A stretch of DNA of 12,826 bases from Fimbriimonadaceae bacterium (GTDB taxonomy: Bacteria > Armatimonadota > Fimbriimonadia > Fimbriimonadales > Fimbriimonadaceae): positions 1 to 12,826 of the forward strand of contig JACMJO010000546.1 of the NCBI GenBank assembly GCA_014380605.1, in the 5' to 3' direction. Under the pieces are notes generated by a model. That model had not been told where the DNA came from, did no database searches, and saw nothing but the letters and a program-made list of their open reading frames with translations. The position numbers and the translations under genes were made by a program. Of the stretch, positions 6,727 to 12,826 are shown piece after piece. The first letter of the stretch is position 1. The number at the start of each line of letters is the position of its first letter.

Positions 6727-7560
6727 ATGCATTTCACTAAACTAGCGGCGGGAATCGTGATTCTTGCCACGGCAACTCAGTCTCAGGCAGTTACAATTCT
6801 GACCACCTTCGTTCCTGAGGGCAACTCGTTTCCCGCTAACGGAGTCGCGAGCGCTCCTGGAACCATAACGGGAGGCGGCTCGTTAACCAGCGTTTTTGAG
6901 GCCGCCGCGGACTATTGGGAGAATGCCATTGGCGACGATTTCACGGTCAGCCTATCTTACGGCTGGCAAATCCTTGGCGGAGGAACGCTTGGAGTGCATA
7001 ACCTCTTAACCGAAGGAGGAGCTCCTCATCGCGAGCTCTCGGGCATGATTCGCATCGACAGCACCGTTGCCACTCAGTGGTTCGCCGATCCTACGCCGAC
7101 GACTCACACGGAGTACACAAACTATAACGAGTTCACACAAAATCTTGGCGGAGGCGTGATGAACACAGGTCGGGTCTTCACAGGCGCCACCGGGGACGCA
7201 TCTGGACGTTTCGATCTCCTTTCCGTTGCTCTCCACGAGATCGGGCACTCCCTTGGCCTTTCGAGTGCGAACAATGCGTTTGTCGCTGGGAACGGGGATT
7301 TGGACGTCGATGTAACGAGTCCTCGCCTGTTCCCTGGCTCATCGATCCCAACTGTGAGCGGAGCGCATCTAAACTTAGCGAATGCGTTGATGTTTCCCTC
7401 GGTTAGCAGTGGAAGGCGCAACCTCCTAAGCGATGCCGACATCATTGCCAATATGGAGATCAGCAAATTCACGCAGTTGGGACCCGTGCCAGAGCCGCTC
7501 AGCATGACGGTACTCGGGTTTGGCGTTCTTGCCCTATTACGCCGACGTAAGGTGAGCTAA
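6727..7560 (+). CDS. PEP-CTERM-anchored metzincin-like putative zinc protease
   Basis: A 277-residue exported protein. It begins with a signal peptide (MHFTKLAAGIVILATATQSQA, cleavage after about residue 21) and ends with a PEP-CTERM sorting tag: VPEP at 254-257, a hydrophobic span (about 259-271) and RRRK. Such tags are processed by exosortase at the membrane and usually go with exopolysaccharide-producing Gram-negative-type cells. The middle has the zincin motif HEIGHSLGL (170-178) with catalytic Glu171 and ligands His174 and His170. ALMFPS (220-225) resembles the Met-turn of matrixins. The metzincin third His at the +6 place is absent (Ser180); His214 in SGAHLN, just before the Met-turn, is a possible substitute. 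Upstream, residues 60-125 look like the usual matrixin N-terminal sheet. No exosortase gene is in the window. Activity is inferred, and it could be a non-catalytic relative. Confidence 0.85.
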   Translation: MHFTKLAAGIVILATATQSQAVTILTTFVPEGNSFPANGVASAPGTITGGGSLTSVFEAAADYWENAIGDDFTVSLSYGWQILGGGTLGVHNLLTEGGAPHRELSGMIRIDSTVATQWFADPTPTTHTEYTNYNEFTQNLGGGVMNTGRVFTGATGDASGRFDLLSVALHEIGHSLGLSSANNAFVAGNGDLDVDVTSPRLFPGSSIPTVSGAHLNLANALMFPSVSSGRRNLLSDADIIANMEISKFTQLGPVPEPLSMTVLGFGVLALLRRRKVS

Positions 7561-7569
7561 CGCCCGTTT

Positions 7570-8856
7570 CTATTCAGCTGCGGCCGCGCTGGCTAAGTCC
7601 GGCTTCAGCTGAATGGAGACTCTGGTGATTCGTCGGCGAGCCATGTTCTCGACGCGAATCACCCCAAGCATTGATTCCACCGAGTCTCCTGGCCGGGGAA
7701 CCCTTTCTAGTGCATCGACAATGATCTGTGCGAGTGTGTCCGTGTTCTCGCCGGTTTCAACCGGGAGCCTCAGGAAGTCCACAAGCTCGTCGAGCCTGAC
7801 GTCGGACTTGGCAGAGACTCGGCCACCCTTGAACAGCTCGATCGGCTGTCGTTCGCTTTCGAGAGTGTCCTCAAGTTCGCCAAACACTTCCTCAACGACG
7901 TCTTCCAGGGTGATCAGACCGCTCGTTCCGCCGTACTCGTCCATGACGATCAGGATTTGGGTTTTCTGGTCGCGCATGGTTGCAACGATCTTCTCCATCG
8001 TCAGGTTTTCTGGAACCGCGACAACGGGTCTCAGCAACTTCTCCAGAACGAACTCGCTCTGCTTCAGATTCTTGACGATATCGTGCAGGTAGGCAACGCC
8101 TACCATGTCGTCGATGTCGCCTCTGCACACTGGAAGCCGTGTATACGGGATCACCGCAAGCTTTTCGAGAAGTTCGTCTTTTGTTAGGCTGACGTCCAGC
8201 CACTTCATATCCAGCCGGTGAACCATGATGTCGCGGGCCGCAAGTACATCGAGCTTGAGCGCCCGGGTGACCATTTCGGCGTGCATCTTGTCAAGCGTCC
8301 CTTCAACTCCGCCTGATTGGATCAGTAGCATCAGCTCCTCTCGGGCGAGGGCATCCGATTCGCCTTGCAGGGTTCGCCCGAACATCCGCAACACCAAACC
8401 CGCCGATTTCTGAACAAGCCAAATCAGAGGACGAAAAACGGTGACCACCACCTTCATCGGGCGGAAGGTGATGAGCGCAACCTTTTCGGGAGCCCCCAAG
8501 ACCAGATACTTGGGTACAAGCTCGCCAACTACGACGAGAACAAATGTGACTACCAGGAAACTAATGGCGAAGCTTGCCGAATGCGGCACTGATGTCCCGA
8601 ACGCAGAAACCAGCAACTCGGTCACATAGGGCTCGGTAACGGTGCCCACGCCAATCCCGATCATGGTGATCGCTATCTGGGATGCGGCGACGTACGGAGA
8701 GACGTCTTCAAGCTCCTTTGACAGAGCCTTGGCGGTTCGGTTACCTTTGCGGGCAAGCGAATCGATCTTTGACTTTCTGGCGCTCACTATCCCGTATTCG
8801 GCCGCGACAAAGAAAACGCTACCTAGGACAAGCAGGACGCTAATTAGTGCGAGCAG
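7570..8856 (-). CDS. CNNM-domain/CBS-pair membrane protein (TlyC/CorC-type)
   Basis: A membrane protein of the CNNM (DUF21) family, long annotated as hemolysin C or CorC-like. Several characterised members move Mg2+ or other cations, and CBS domains may sense adenine nucleotides. From the proposed start it has 428 residues. A first helix with ISVLLVLGSVFFVAAEYGIV (5-24) is typical of the family. More helices lie at about 54-88 and 93-120 with VVGELVPKYLV, then 128-160. A CBS pair covers about 205-330, with DEYGGTSGLITLEDVVEEVF near its end. A CorC_HlyC domain ends the protein. The first GTG (8787) or ATG starts would cut off helix 1. CTG at 8856-8854 keeps it, lies seven bases after GGAAGGTG and is the best start. 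It is last of three co-directional genes, 43 bases after the BI-1-like gene. Ion specificity is not known. Confidence 0.9.
   Translation of the reverse strand: MLALISVLLVLGSVFFVAAEYGIVSARKSKIDSLARKGNRTAKALSKELEDVSPYVAASQIAITMIGIGVGTVTEPYVTELLVSAFGTSVPHSASFAISFLVVTFVLVVVGELVPKYLVLGAPEKVALITFRPMKVVVTVFRPLIWLVQKSAGLVLRMFGRTLQGESDALAREELMLLIQSGGVEGTLDKMHAEMVTRALKLDVLAARDIMVHRLDMKWLDVSLTKDELLEKLAVIPYTRLPVCRGDIDDMVGVAYLHDIVKNLKQSEFVLEKLLRPVVAVPENLTMEKIVATMRDQKTQILIVMDEYGGTSGLITLEDVVEEVFGELEDTLESERQPIELFKGGRVSAKSDVRLDELVDFLRLPVETGENTDTLAQIIVDALERVPRPGDSVESMLGVIRVENMARRRITRVSIQLKPDLASAAAAE
7572..7614. repeat. Inverted repeat at the convergent gene junction (possible transcription-end hairpin)
   Basis: ATTCAGCTG (7572-7580) is answered by CAGCTGAAT (7606-7614), a perfect nine-base stem. 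GCCG (7583-7586) and CGGC (7600-7603) continue it after a two-by-two internal loop. It covers the last codons and the first bases of the stop of the CNNM gene and faces the end of the PEP-CTERM gene (stop at 7560, nine bases away). No T run follows on either strand, so it is not a classic Rho-independent terminator. Confidence 0.4.
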
Positions 8857-8863
8857 TGCAGGG

Positions 8864-8871
8864 CACCTTCC
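8864..8871 (-). promoter_or_regulatory. Shine-Dalgarno site that supports the CTG start of the CNNM gene
   Basis: On the minus strand GGAAGGTG occupies 8871-8864, seven bases before CTG 8856-8854. The ATG at 8873 nearby is in another frame and meets a stop after nine codons, so this site fits best with CTG initiation. Confidence 0.6.
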
Positions 8872-8882
8872 ATCTGAAAGCT

Positions 8883-8891
8883 ATTGTATCA
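8883..8891 (-). promoter_or_regulatory. Extended -10 promoter candidate before the CNNM gene
   Basis: On the minus strand TGATACAAT contains TACAAT (five of six to TATAAT) with the TGn extension. It lies in the 43-base gap after the BI-1-like gene, leaving a leader of about 20 bases. No good -35 is seen, which extended -10 promoters tolerate. It could give the CNNM gene its own expression inside the operon. Confidence 0.4.
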
Positions 8892-8899
8892 AAAGCGAC

Positions 8900-9586
8900 T
8901 CATCGCGGAAGGACCCAAATCCGATGCTTGCGCCAGTGCCCGAGACACCGGGCGATATAGCCAAAGATATTCAACACGTCTCGGTAGAGGTCGACCACGG
9001 CGGCGAACTCCTCGCCTAAGCGCCTTCGGGCCAGTAATGATGCCATGTCGTAAACCATATAGGTCAGGTAGCAAGCGTTAGACAATAGAGAGAATCGGGC
9101 ATCGCTGACGGTTGCCGGAGCCCCTACCGACAACGCGGCAATGGTTGTGCTCGAAGCAATAATCGACAGAAGATACTGGCCCACGAAGCTAAAGTCGCGT
9201 CCACAAAGAAGCGCATAGATCAAGGCAAAACCTGGCCCGATGATCATGGTCCAAATCGGCCAACCCATCGTTTGGATGGGATTGAGCGCCAATCCAACGG
9301 CGAACATGAGCGGGATTAAGAACAGCGAAGAGGTCGTCGCCTCTCGCGGTCCTCGGCGAAGAAGCACCCTAACGACCGCCAGGCCCAGGATCAAAACCGC
9401 AAGCGGCCACCAGGACAGATGGATTGGAAGGCTAATCGGACTGTATGCCAAAGCGCCGACGATGAGAAGCGTCACAAAGTGTAGTCCCGAAACGCGCTTG
9501 ATGAACCCAACCCGCGAAATGTAAGGCTCTTGGGTCACATTGCCAGGAATCTCGATTGGGTCGGGAACGTAGTTGGGGACGTGCAT
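8900..9586 (-). CDS. Bax inhibitor-1-like seven-helix membrane protein
   Basis: A 228-residue membrane protein that I assign to the Bax inhibitor-1 (TMBIM/YetJ/YbhL) superfamily at moderate confidence. It has about seven hydrophobic segments (34-48, 57-76, 86-102, 109-127, 133-153, 164-183, 195-214). The last two helices carry the family pattern: TYMVYDMASLL (175-185) and VDLYRDVLNIFGYIARCL (198-215), like the YD...LYLDIxNLF of BI-1 proteins. Asp180 and Asp203 could be the paired acids that gate Ca2+ leak in bacterial YetJ. The polar, proline-rich N-terminus (1-22) is longer than in YetJ, and a basic C-terminus (216-228) should be cytoplasmic. It lies 32 bases after the M16 protease gene and before the CNNM gene, so co-expression is likely. 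The start at 9586 has no clear ribosome binding site. Function would be ion leak or membrane homeostasis, by family inference. Confidence 0.65.
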   Translation of the reverse strand: MHVPNYVPDPIEIPGNVTQEPYISRVGFIKRVSGLHFVTLLIVGALAYSPISLPIHLSWWPLAVLILGLAVVRVLLRRGPREATTSSLFLIPLMFAVGLALNPIQTMGWPIWTMIIGPGFALIYALLCGRDFSFVGQYLLSIIASSTTIAALSVGAPATVSDARFSLLSNACYLTYMVYDMASLLARRRLGEEFAAVVDLYRDVLNIFGYIARCLGHWRKHRIWVLPR

Positions 9587-9593
9587 CTTGATA

Positions 9594-9616
9594 GGGGTGA
9601 ATGGGTGATGGGGTGA
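9594..9616. repeat. Short tandem repeat, three GGGTGA-type units
   Basis: On the plus strand GGGGTGA, ATGGGTGA and TGGGGTGA follow one another in the gap between the M16 and BI-1-like genes. Read on the coding (minus) strand this is a pyrimidine-rich TCACCC array sitting where the ribosome binding site of the BI-1-like gene should be. It may be chance low complexity. Confidence 0.45.
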
Positions 9617-9618
9617 TC

Positions 9619-12297
9619 TTATCCTTTCATGATCTCAGGTTCTGGCAAGCCCAAACCCTCCAACTGCTTGACAATCTGCTCCCGATCGCCAACCAGCACG
9701 ATTACGGCTCGATCGAATGGGATTCCAGTTTTCGCCAGTTCATTCAGCTGAGCCAGTTCGACCTTTGCGAAACGGTCCAATTCTTGGCCAATCTGAGAAA
9801 ATGGGATTCCATTCTCGCGATAGGAAATCGCGATTCCGACTAGCCCTTGACGAGTGCCGATTCCGTCGATGAAGTTGGCCCGGATGGTGTTTCTAGCTTT
9901 CGAAGCCTCCTCATCGGTCAAATCGCCGGTCTTCACCCGTGCGAGCTCGCCGAGCAGTTCCTTCAGCGAAGCGCCGGTTACGTCGGCTCGAACCGAGGTT
10001 GATGCGACGATGTAGTTGGCCGGCTTGGAGAACGCAAATTGAAGGCCCGCACCATACGTATAGCCCTTCTCTTCCCGCAAGTTCCGGTTGATTCGCGATG
10101 TAAACGTGCCGCCCATGACCACACCAAGCTCGGTGAGAGCGTAGCGATTCGGCGACGAGAATGTCTCGCTCGGCATGAGAATCTTGATGACCGTCTGAAC
10201 CGCGCCTGGCTTATCGACGATCACAAGTCTTTGCCGATCGGCAACAACCTCTGGGTAGTGTTTTGAGGCAATCGAACGGCCCTTGGCTTTCCAACCTCCA
10301 AACTGCTTACCAAGCAAGGCCTTGAACTTCTCCACCGAGAGGCTTCCGCTTGCGTAGATTGCGGCCTCGGAAGGATTGGCAATGGTCGCGTACCGGGCCT
10401 TGATGTCCGCAAGCTTCAGCTTCGTCACGGTCTCCTTGGTACCGCTGACTGAGCGAGAGTAAGGGTGGGACCTGCCGAAGAATTCACGATTGACGGTCTT
10501 CGTGGCAAGGGTGCTCGGATCGTCGTCCTCGGTGGCCAGGCCCTCAAGGTGGAGACTCTTGATTCGATCCCAATCCGACGCTCCCAGCTTCGGCCTGAGG
10601 ACGGCATCCGCCATCAGAGCCAGGGACGGTTCGAATTTTTCGCTGAGGCTGGTGAGGGAGACTGTAGTTCCTTCCTGAGAGGCGCCGATGGAAAGCTGTG
10701 CGCCTAACTGATCGAGCGCGTTTGAAAATGCTTCGGCGTCCCGTGGCCCGGCTCCCTCGTCGAGCATGTCGGCGGTGAGCTCGGAAAGGCCGGAACTTCC
10801 TGCCGCGTCGAACGATGCGCCTTGATCGAATCTGAGGGCCAGTGTAGTCAACGGCAAGTCCGACTTCTGCCAGTAATAAACCGGAATCCCGTTGGCGAGC
10901 TTGAACTCGGTCGGCAACGGGAAAGCGAAGGGTTTGCTGGCTCCCACGGTTGGCTGAGTTTCGCGCTGATTCGACTTGGGCGGGTCTCCCTGGGGGATCA
11001 CGCGAAGAATCAGGCGACGGTTTGGGTTGAGAGCTTTCGCGGCCACCGCTTTAAGACTGGCTGGCGTTACCGCTTTGAATAGCTGTTGCTCCTTGGCGAA
11101 GGAGTTTGGGTTTCCAAAGTAGAACTCGAATTCGTTGATCTTGTCCGCCCGTTGTTGAAGAGACTGAAGGCCGTTGACGGCCTGGAATGAAACCTGCGCA
11201 AGCTGACGATCCAGTTCCGCCTTTGTCGGTCCTTCCGCCCTGAACTTGGCTAACGTTTCATCGATCGCCTTTTCCAATTTATCGAGCGCTACACCCTCCC
11301 GTGCCGTGGCATCCACGGTAAAGGTTGAGCCAAGGAGCATCGGATTCTGATAGGCGGCAACGTCGGTCGCCAACTGCTTTTGAACGACGAGGCTTTGATA
11401 GAGTCGGCTTGTATAGCCCCCGCTAAGGACGCTCCCGGCGAGCCGCATCTCAATATCGCCGGGTTTGAAGGCGGCAGGACTATGCCAAACCATGATCGTC
11501 TTAGGCACTTGAACGGTGTCCACCATTGTGGTTCGCTTGATTCCGCCTAGGGTGAGGGGAGGCACTGCCTTGCGCACGATGTCGTTGCCTCTTGGAAGAG
11601 TGCCGAACAGCTTCGAAACAAGCGGCTTGATCTCCTTCGGATTGAAATCGCCCGCTATCACCAGGCTCGCGTTGTTTGGCACGTAATAGGTGTTGAAGAA
11701 GTCCTTCACGTCTTGAACGGCGGCGGCGTTCAGATCCTCCATCGACCCGATTACGGTGGTGTGATACGGATGTCCCTTTGGAAACATTAGGCCATTGATA
11801 GCATCGTTGGCTTTTCCGTAGGGCGCGTTTTCAACCCCTTCCCGTCGCTCGTTCTTCACAACCTCTCTCTGAAGGTCCAGCTTCTTCAAATCCATATCCA
11901 AAGCCAAACCTTCCAAACGATCGGCTTCTAGCCATAGCAGGGTTGGCAACAGCGACGAAGGGCCAGACTCGTAGTAGTTCGTCTTATCTTCCCAAGTGCT
12001 GGCGTTGTTACTGCCTCCGTACTTCTCCATGAGGACGTCGAACTGGCCATTGGGCACCCGTTTCGTCCCCATGAACATCAAGTGTTCGAAGAGGTGGGCA
12101 AAGCCGCTTCGCCGCTCGGCCTCATCCTTGGAGCCGACCTTGTACCAGATATTCACCGCGACGATCGGCTGCGAGTGATCCTCATGAAGGATCACCGTCA
12201 TACCGTTGGCAAGTTTGTACTTCTCAACCTTGACGGATTGAGGTTGGGCCAAAGCGGTAACGAGGACAAAGAGCAGAATCGCGGTGGGACGAAACAT
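9619..12297 (-). CDS. M16 family (pitrilysin/PqqL-like) zinc metallopeptidase, two fused halves, exported
   Basis: An 892-residue exported protein made of two fused M16 units, the arrangement of PqqL-like enzymes that degrade peptides in the periplasm. A signal peptide (MFRPTAILLFVLVTALAQP) opens it. The N-terminal unit has the inverted zinc motif HLFEH at 68-72 (His68, Glu71, His72) and the third ligand Glu150 in KNERREGVEN, followed by PYG. The C-terminal unit (about 450-892) lacks HxxEH, reading SGLSELTADML instead. It keeps REEKGYTYGAG, the Arg/Tyr substrate-binding region of such inactive halves. The enzyme should close like a clamshell over short unfolded peptides. I chose ATG 12297 because it starts the signal peptide; TTG 12336 would add 13 polar residues. 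It is first in the three-gene minus-strand group with the BI-1-like and CNNM genes. Family is certain; substrate is unknown. Confidence 0.93.
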   Translation of the reverse strand: MFRPTAILLFVLVTALAQPQSVKVEKYKLANGMTVILHEDHSQPIVAVNIWYKVGSKDEAERRSGFAHLFEHLMFMGTKRVPNGQFDVLMEKYGGSNNASTWEDKTNYYESGPSSLLPTLLWLEADRLEGLALDMDLKKLDLQREVVKNERREGVENAPYGKANDAINGLMFPKGHPYHTTVIGSMEDLNAAAVQDVKDFFNTYYVPNNASLVIAGDFNPKEIKPLVSKLFGTLPRGNDIVRKAVPPLTLGGIKRTTMVDTVQVPKTIMVWHSPAAFKPGDIEMRLAGSVLSGGYTSRLYQSLVVQKQLATDVAAYQNPMLLGSTFTVDATAREGVALDKLEKAIDETLAKFRAEGPTKAELDRQLAQVSFQAVNGLQSLQQRADKINEFEFYFGNPNSFAKEQQLFKAVTPASLKAVAAKALNPNRRLILRVIPQGDPPKSNQRETQPTVGASKPFAFPLPTEFKLANGIPVYYWQKSDLPLTTLALRFDQGASFDAAGSSGLSELTADMLDEGAGPRDAEAFSNALDQLGAQLSIGASQEGTTVSLTSLSEKFEPSLALMADAVLRPKLGASDWDRIKSLHLEGLATEDDDPSTLATKTVNREFFGRSHPYSRSVSGTKETVTKLKLADIKARYATIANPSEAAIYASGSLSVEKFKALLGKQFGGWKAKGRSIASKHYPEVVADRQRLVIVDKPGAVQTVIKILMPSETFSSPNRYALTELGVVMGGTFTSRINRNLREEKGYTYGAGLQFAFSKPANYIVASTSVRADVTGASLKELLGELARVKTGDLTDEEASKARNTIRANFIDGIGTRQGLVGIAISYRENGIPFSQIGQELDRFAKVELAQLNELAKTGIPFDRAVIVLVGDREQIVKQLEGLGLPEPEIMKG

Positions 12298-12402
12298 TGG
12301 TAAGTCTATTGTGACTTGCCCCCGAATAATTCCCAATTCATTAACGCTTCATCTTTTAAGTCGCCCGAGATTCTTGGACATGCGTAGACTTACGTGGGGC
12401 TT
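12298..12402. promoter_or_regulatory. Divergent intergenic region between M16 protease and efflux adaptor genes
   Basis: These 105 bases separate two outward-facing starts and must hold both promoters. The middle (12322-12360) is AT-rich. TTGCCC (12316-12321) with CATTAA (12339-12344) at 17-base spacing is a poor plus-strand match. GTGGGGC before ATG 12403 may act as ribosome binding site. No operator-like repeat is clear. Confidence 0.4.
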
Positions 12403-12826
12403 ATGAAGCGCGCATTTGTTTGGGGGACTCCCCTTATTCTCTTGTTGGGTCTCATTATCTGGCGGCTGTCGGTGGAAAAGGCGGCGGCCCAAGACACGGC
12501 GGCCCAGGCCGCTTCCAGAAAAAACACGGCTCAGGCGGCGGATATTGCAGTAGCTGGTCCGGCGACGATCGAGTCGATTCTGGATGCGGTTGGCAACGCC
12601 GAGTCGCCATTCAAGGTCGATATCTCCCCGAGAACCAGCGGACGAATCGACTACCTACAGGTTCGAGAAGGCGACTCCATTCGGAAGGGGGACGTTCTCG
12701 TTCAAATCAATCCCAGCGATCTGGAAGGTCAGATTCTGGAGCAACAAGCCTCAGTGGCGGAGGCAAGAGCGCGGCTTGCGGAAGCTCAAATCGGAAAATC
12801 GTCCAATGACGCCGCCATTGAGGGCA
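12403..12826 (+). CDS. Efflux periplasmic adaptor / membrane fusion protein, N-terminal part
   Basis: The first 141 residues of a membrane-fusion protein, the adaptor that joins an inner-membrane pump (RND or MacB type) to an outer-membrane channel. It starts with a membrane anchor or uncleaved signal (about 5-20, FVWGTPLILLLGLIIW) and an Ala/Gln-rich linker (24-46). ISPRTSGRIDYLQVREGDSI (74-93) and RKGDVLVQINPSDLE (94-108) form the first half of the lipoyl/barrel-sandwich domain, with the typical VREGDxVxKGxxLxxID pattern. The Ala/Glu/Gln-rich stretch from about 108 on is the start of the alpha-helical hairpin that docks to the outer channel. The reading frame stays open to the edge. The pump gene would be expected downstream, outside the window. 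Divergent from the M16 protease gene. Confidence 0.88.
   Translation, partial: MKRAFVWGTPLILLLGLIIWRLSVEKAAAQDTAAQAASRKNTAQAADIAVAGPATIESILDAVGNAESPFKVDISPRTSGRIDYLQVREGDSIRKGDVLVQINPSDLEGQILEQQASVAEARARLAEAQIGKSSNDAAIEG

Noticed and set aside
7500..7560. C-terminal transmembrane tail read as an ordinary membrane anchor
   Set aside because: The VPEP, hydrophobic span and Arg cluster in this order fit the PEP-CTERM sorting tag better.
1..12826. Search for CRISPR arrays, insertion sequences, tRNA genes and phage or defence genes
   Set aside because: No spaced direct repeats, transposase motifs, cloverleaf-like sequences or defence-type domains were found; all long frames belong to housekeeping or envelope families.

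Overview
The window reads as a piece of an ordinary bacterial chromosome with moderate to high GC, nearly gap-free coding and no mobile elements, tRNA, rRNA or CRISPR. The most telling taxonomic hints are a PEP-CTERM-tagged secreted protein, a SpoIIM-family membrane protein, an RpoD-like accessory sigma factor and frequent non-ATG starts. I lean towards Armatimonadota (Fimbriimonas-like), but this is inference from gene style. Other diderm lineages with PEP-CTERM proteins (Verrucomicrobiota, Planctomycetota) cannot be excluded.

Layout, left to right. Positions 1-2257, minus strand: a co-directional trio transcribed SpoIIM-like membrane protein -> RmlC-like sugar-nucleotide epimerase -> family 2 glycosyltransferase (cut by the left edge). 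The last two genes abut with no spacer. Positions 2147-4121, plus strand: a secreted protein of unknown function with three beta-rich repeats, then a group-2-type sigma-70 factor. The 5' end of the secreted-protein gene runs head-to-head into the SpoIIM gene. Positions 4128-5918, minus strand: an MsbA-type ABC exporter. Positions 6000-7560, plus strand: PhoU and a PEP-CTERM zincin-like protein. Positions 7570-12297, minus strand: a likely operon transcribed M16 double-domain protease -> Bax inhibitor-1-like seven-helix protein -> CNNM/CBS (CorC/TlyC-type) membrane protein, with gaps of 32 and 43 bases. Position 12403 to the right edge, plus strand: the beginning of a membrane-fusion (periplasmic adaptor) subunit of an efflux system.

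The genes do not form one obvious system. Envelope work is the common thread: glycan building (epimerase and glycosyltransferase), export (ABC exporter, adaptor), envelope protein quality control (M16 protease) and ion or membrane homeostasis (BI-1-like, CNNM).

I did not find a clear new defence, mobile or RNA system. The points most worth checking are two genes that appear to start with CTG (708 and 8856), the head-to-head overlap at 2147-2263 where the plus-strand gene lacks a normal start next to its signal peptide, a metzincin-like protein whose third zinc ligand is not in the usual place, and the M16/BI-1/CNNM gene group. No stretch longer than 300 bases lacks a gene.
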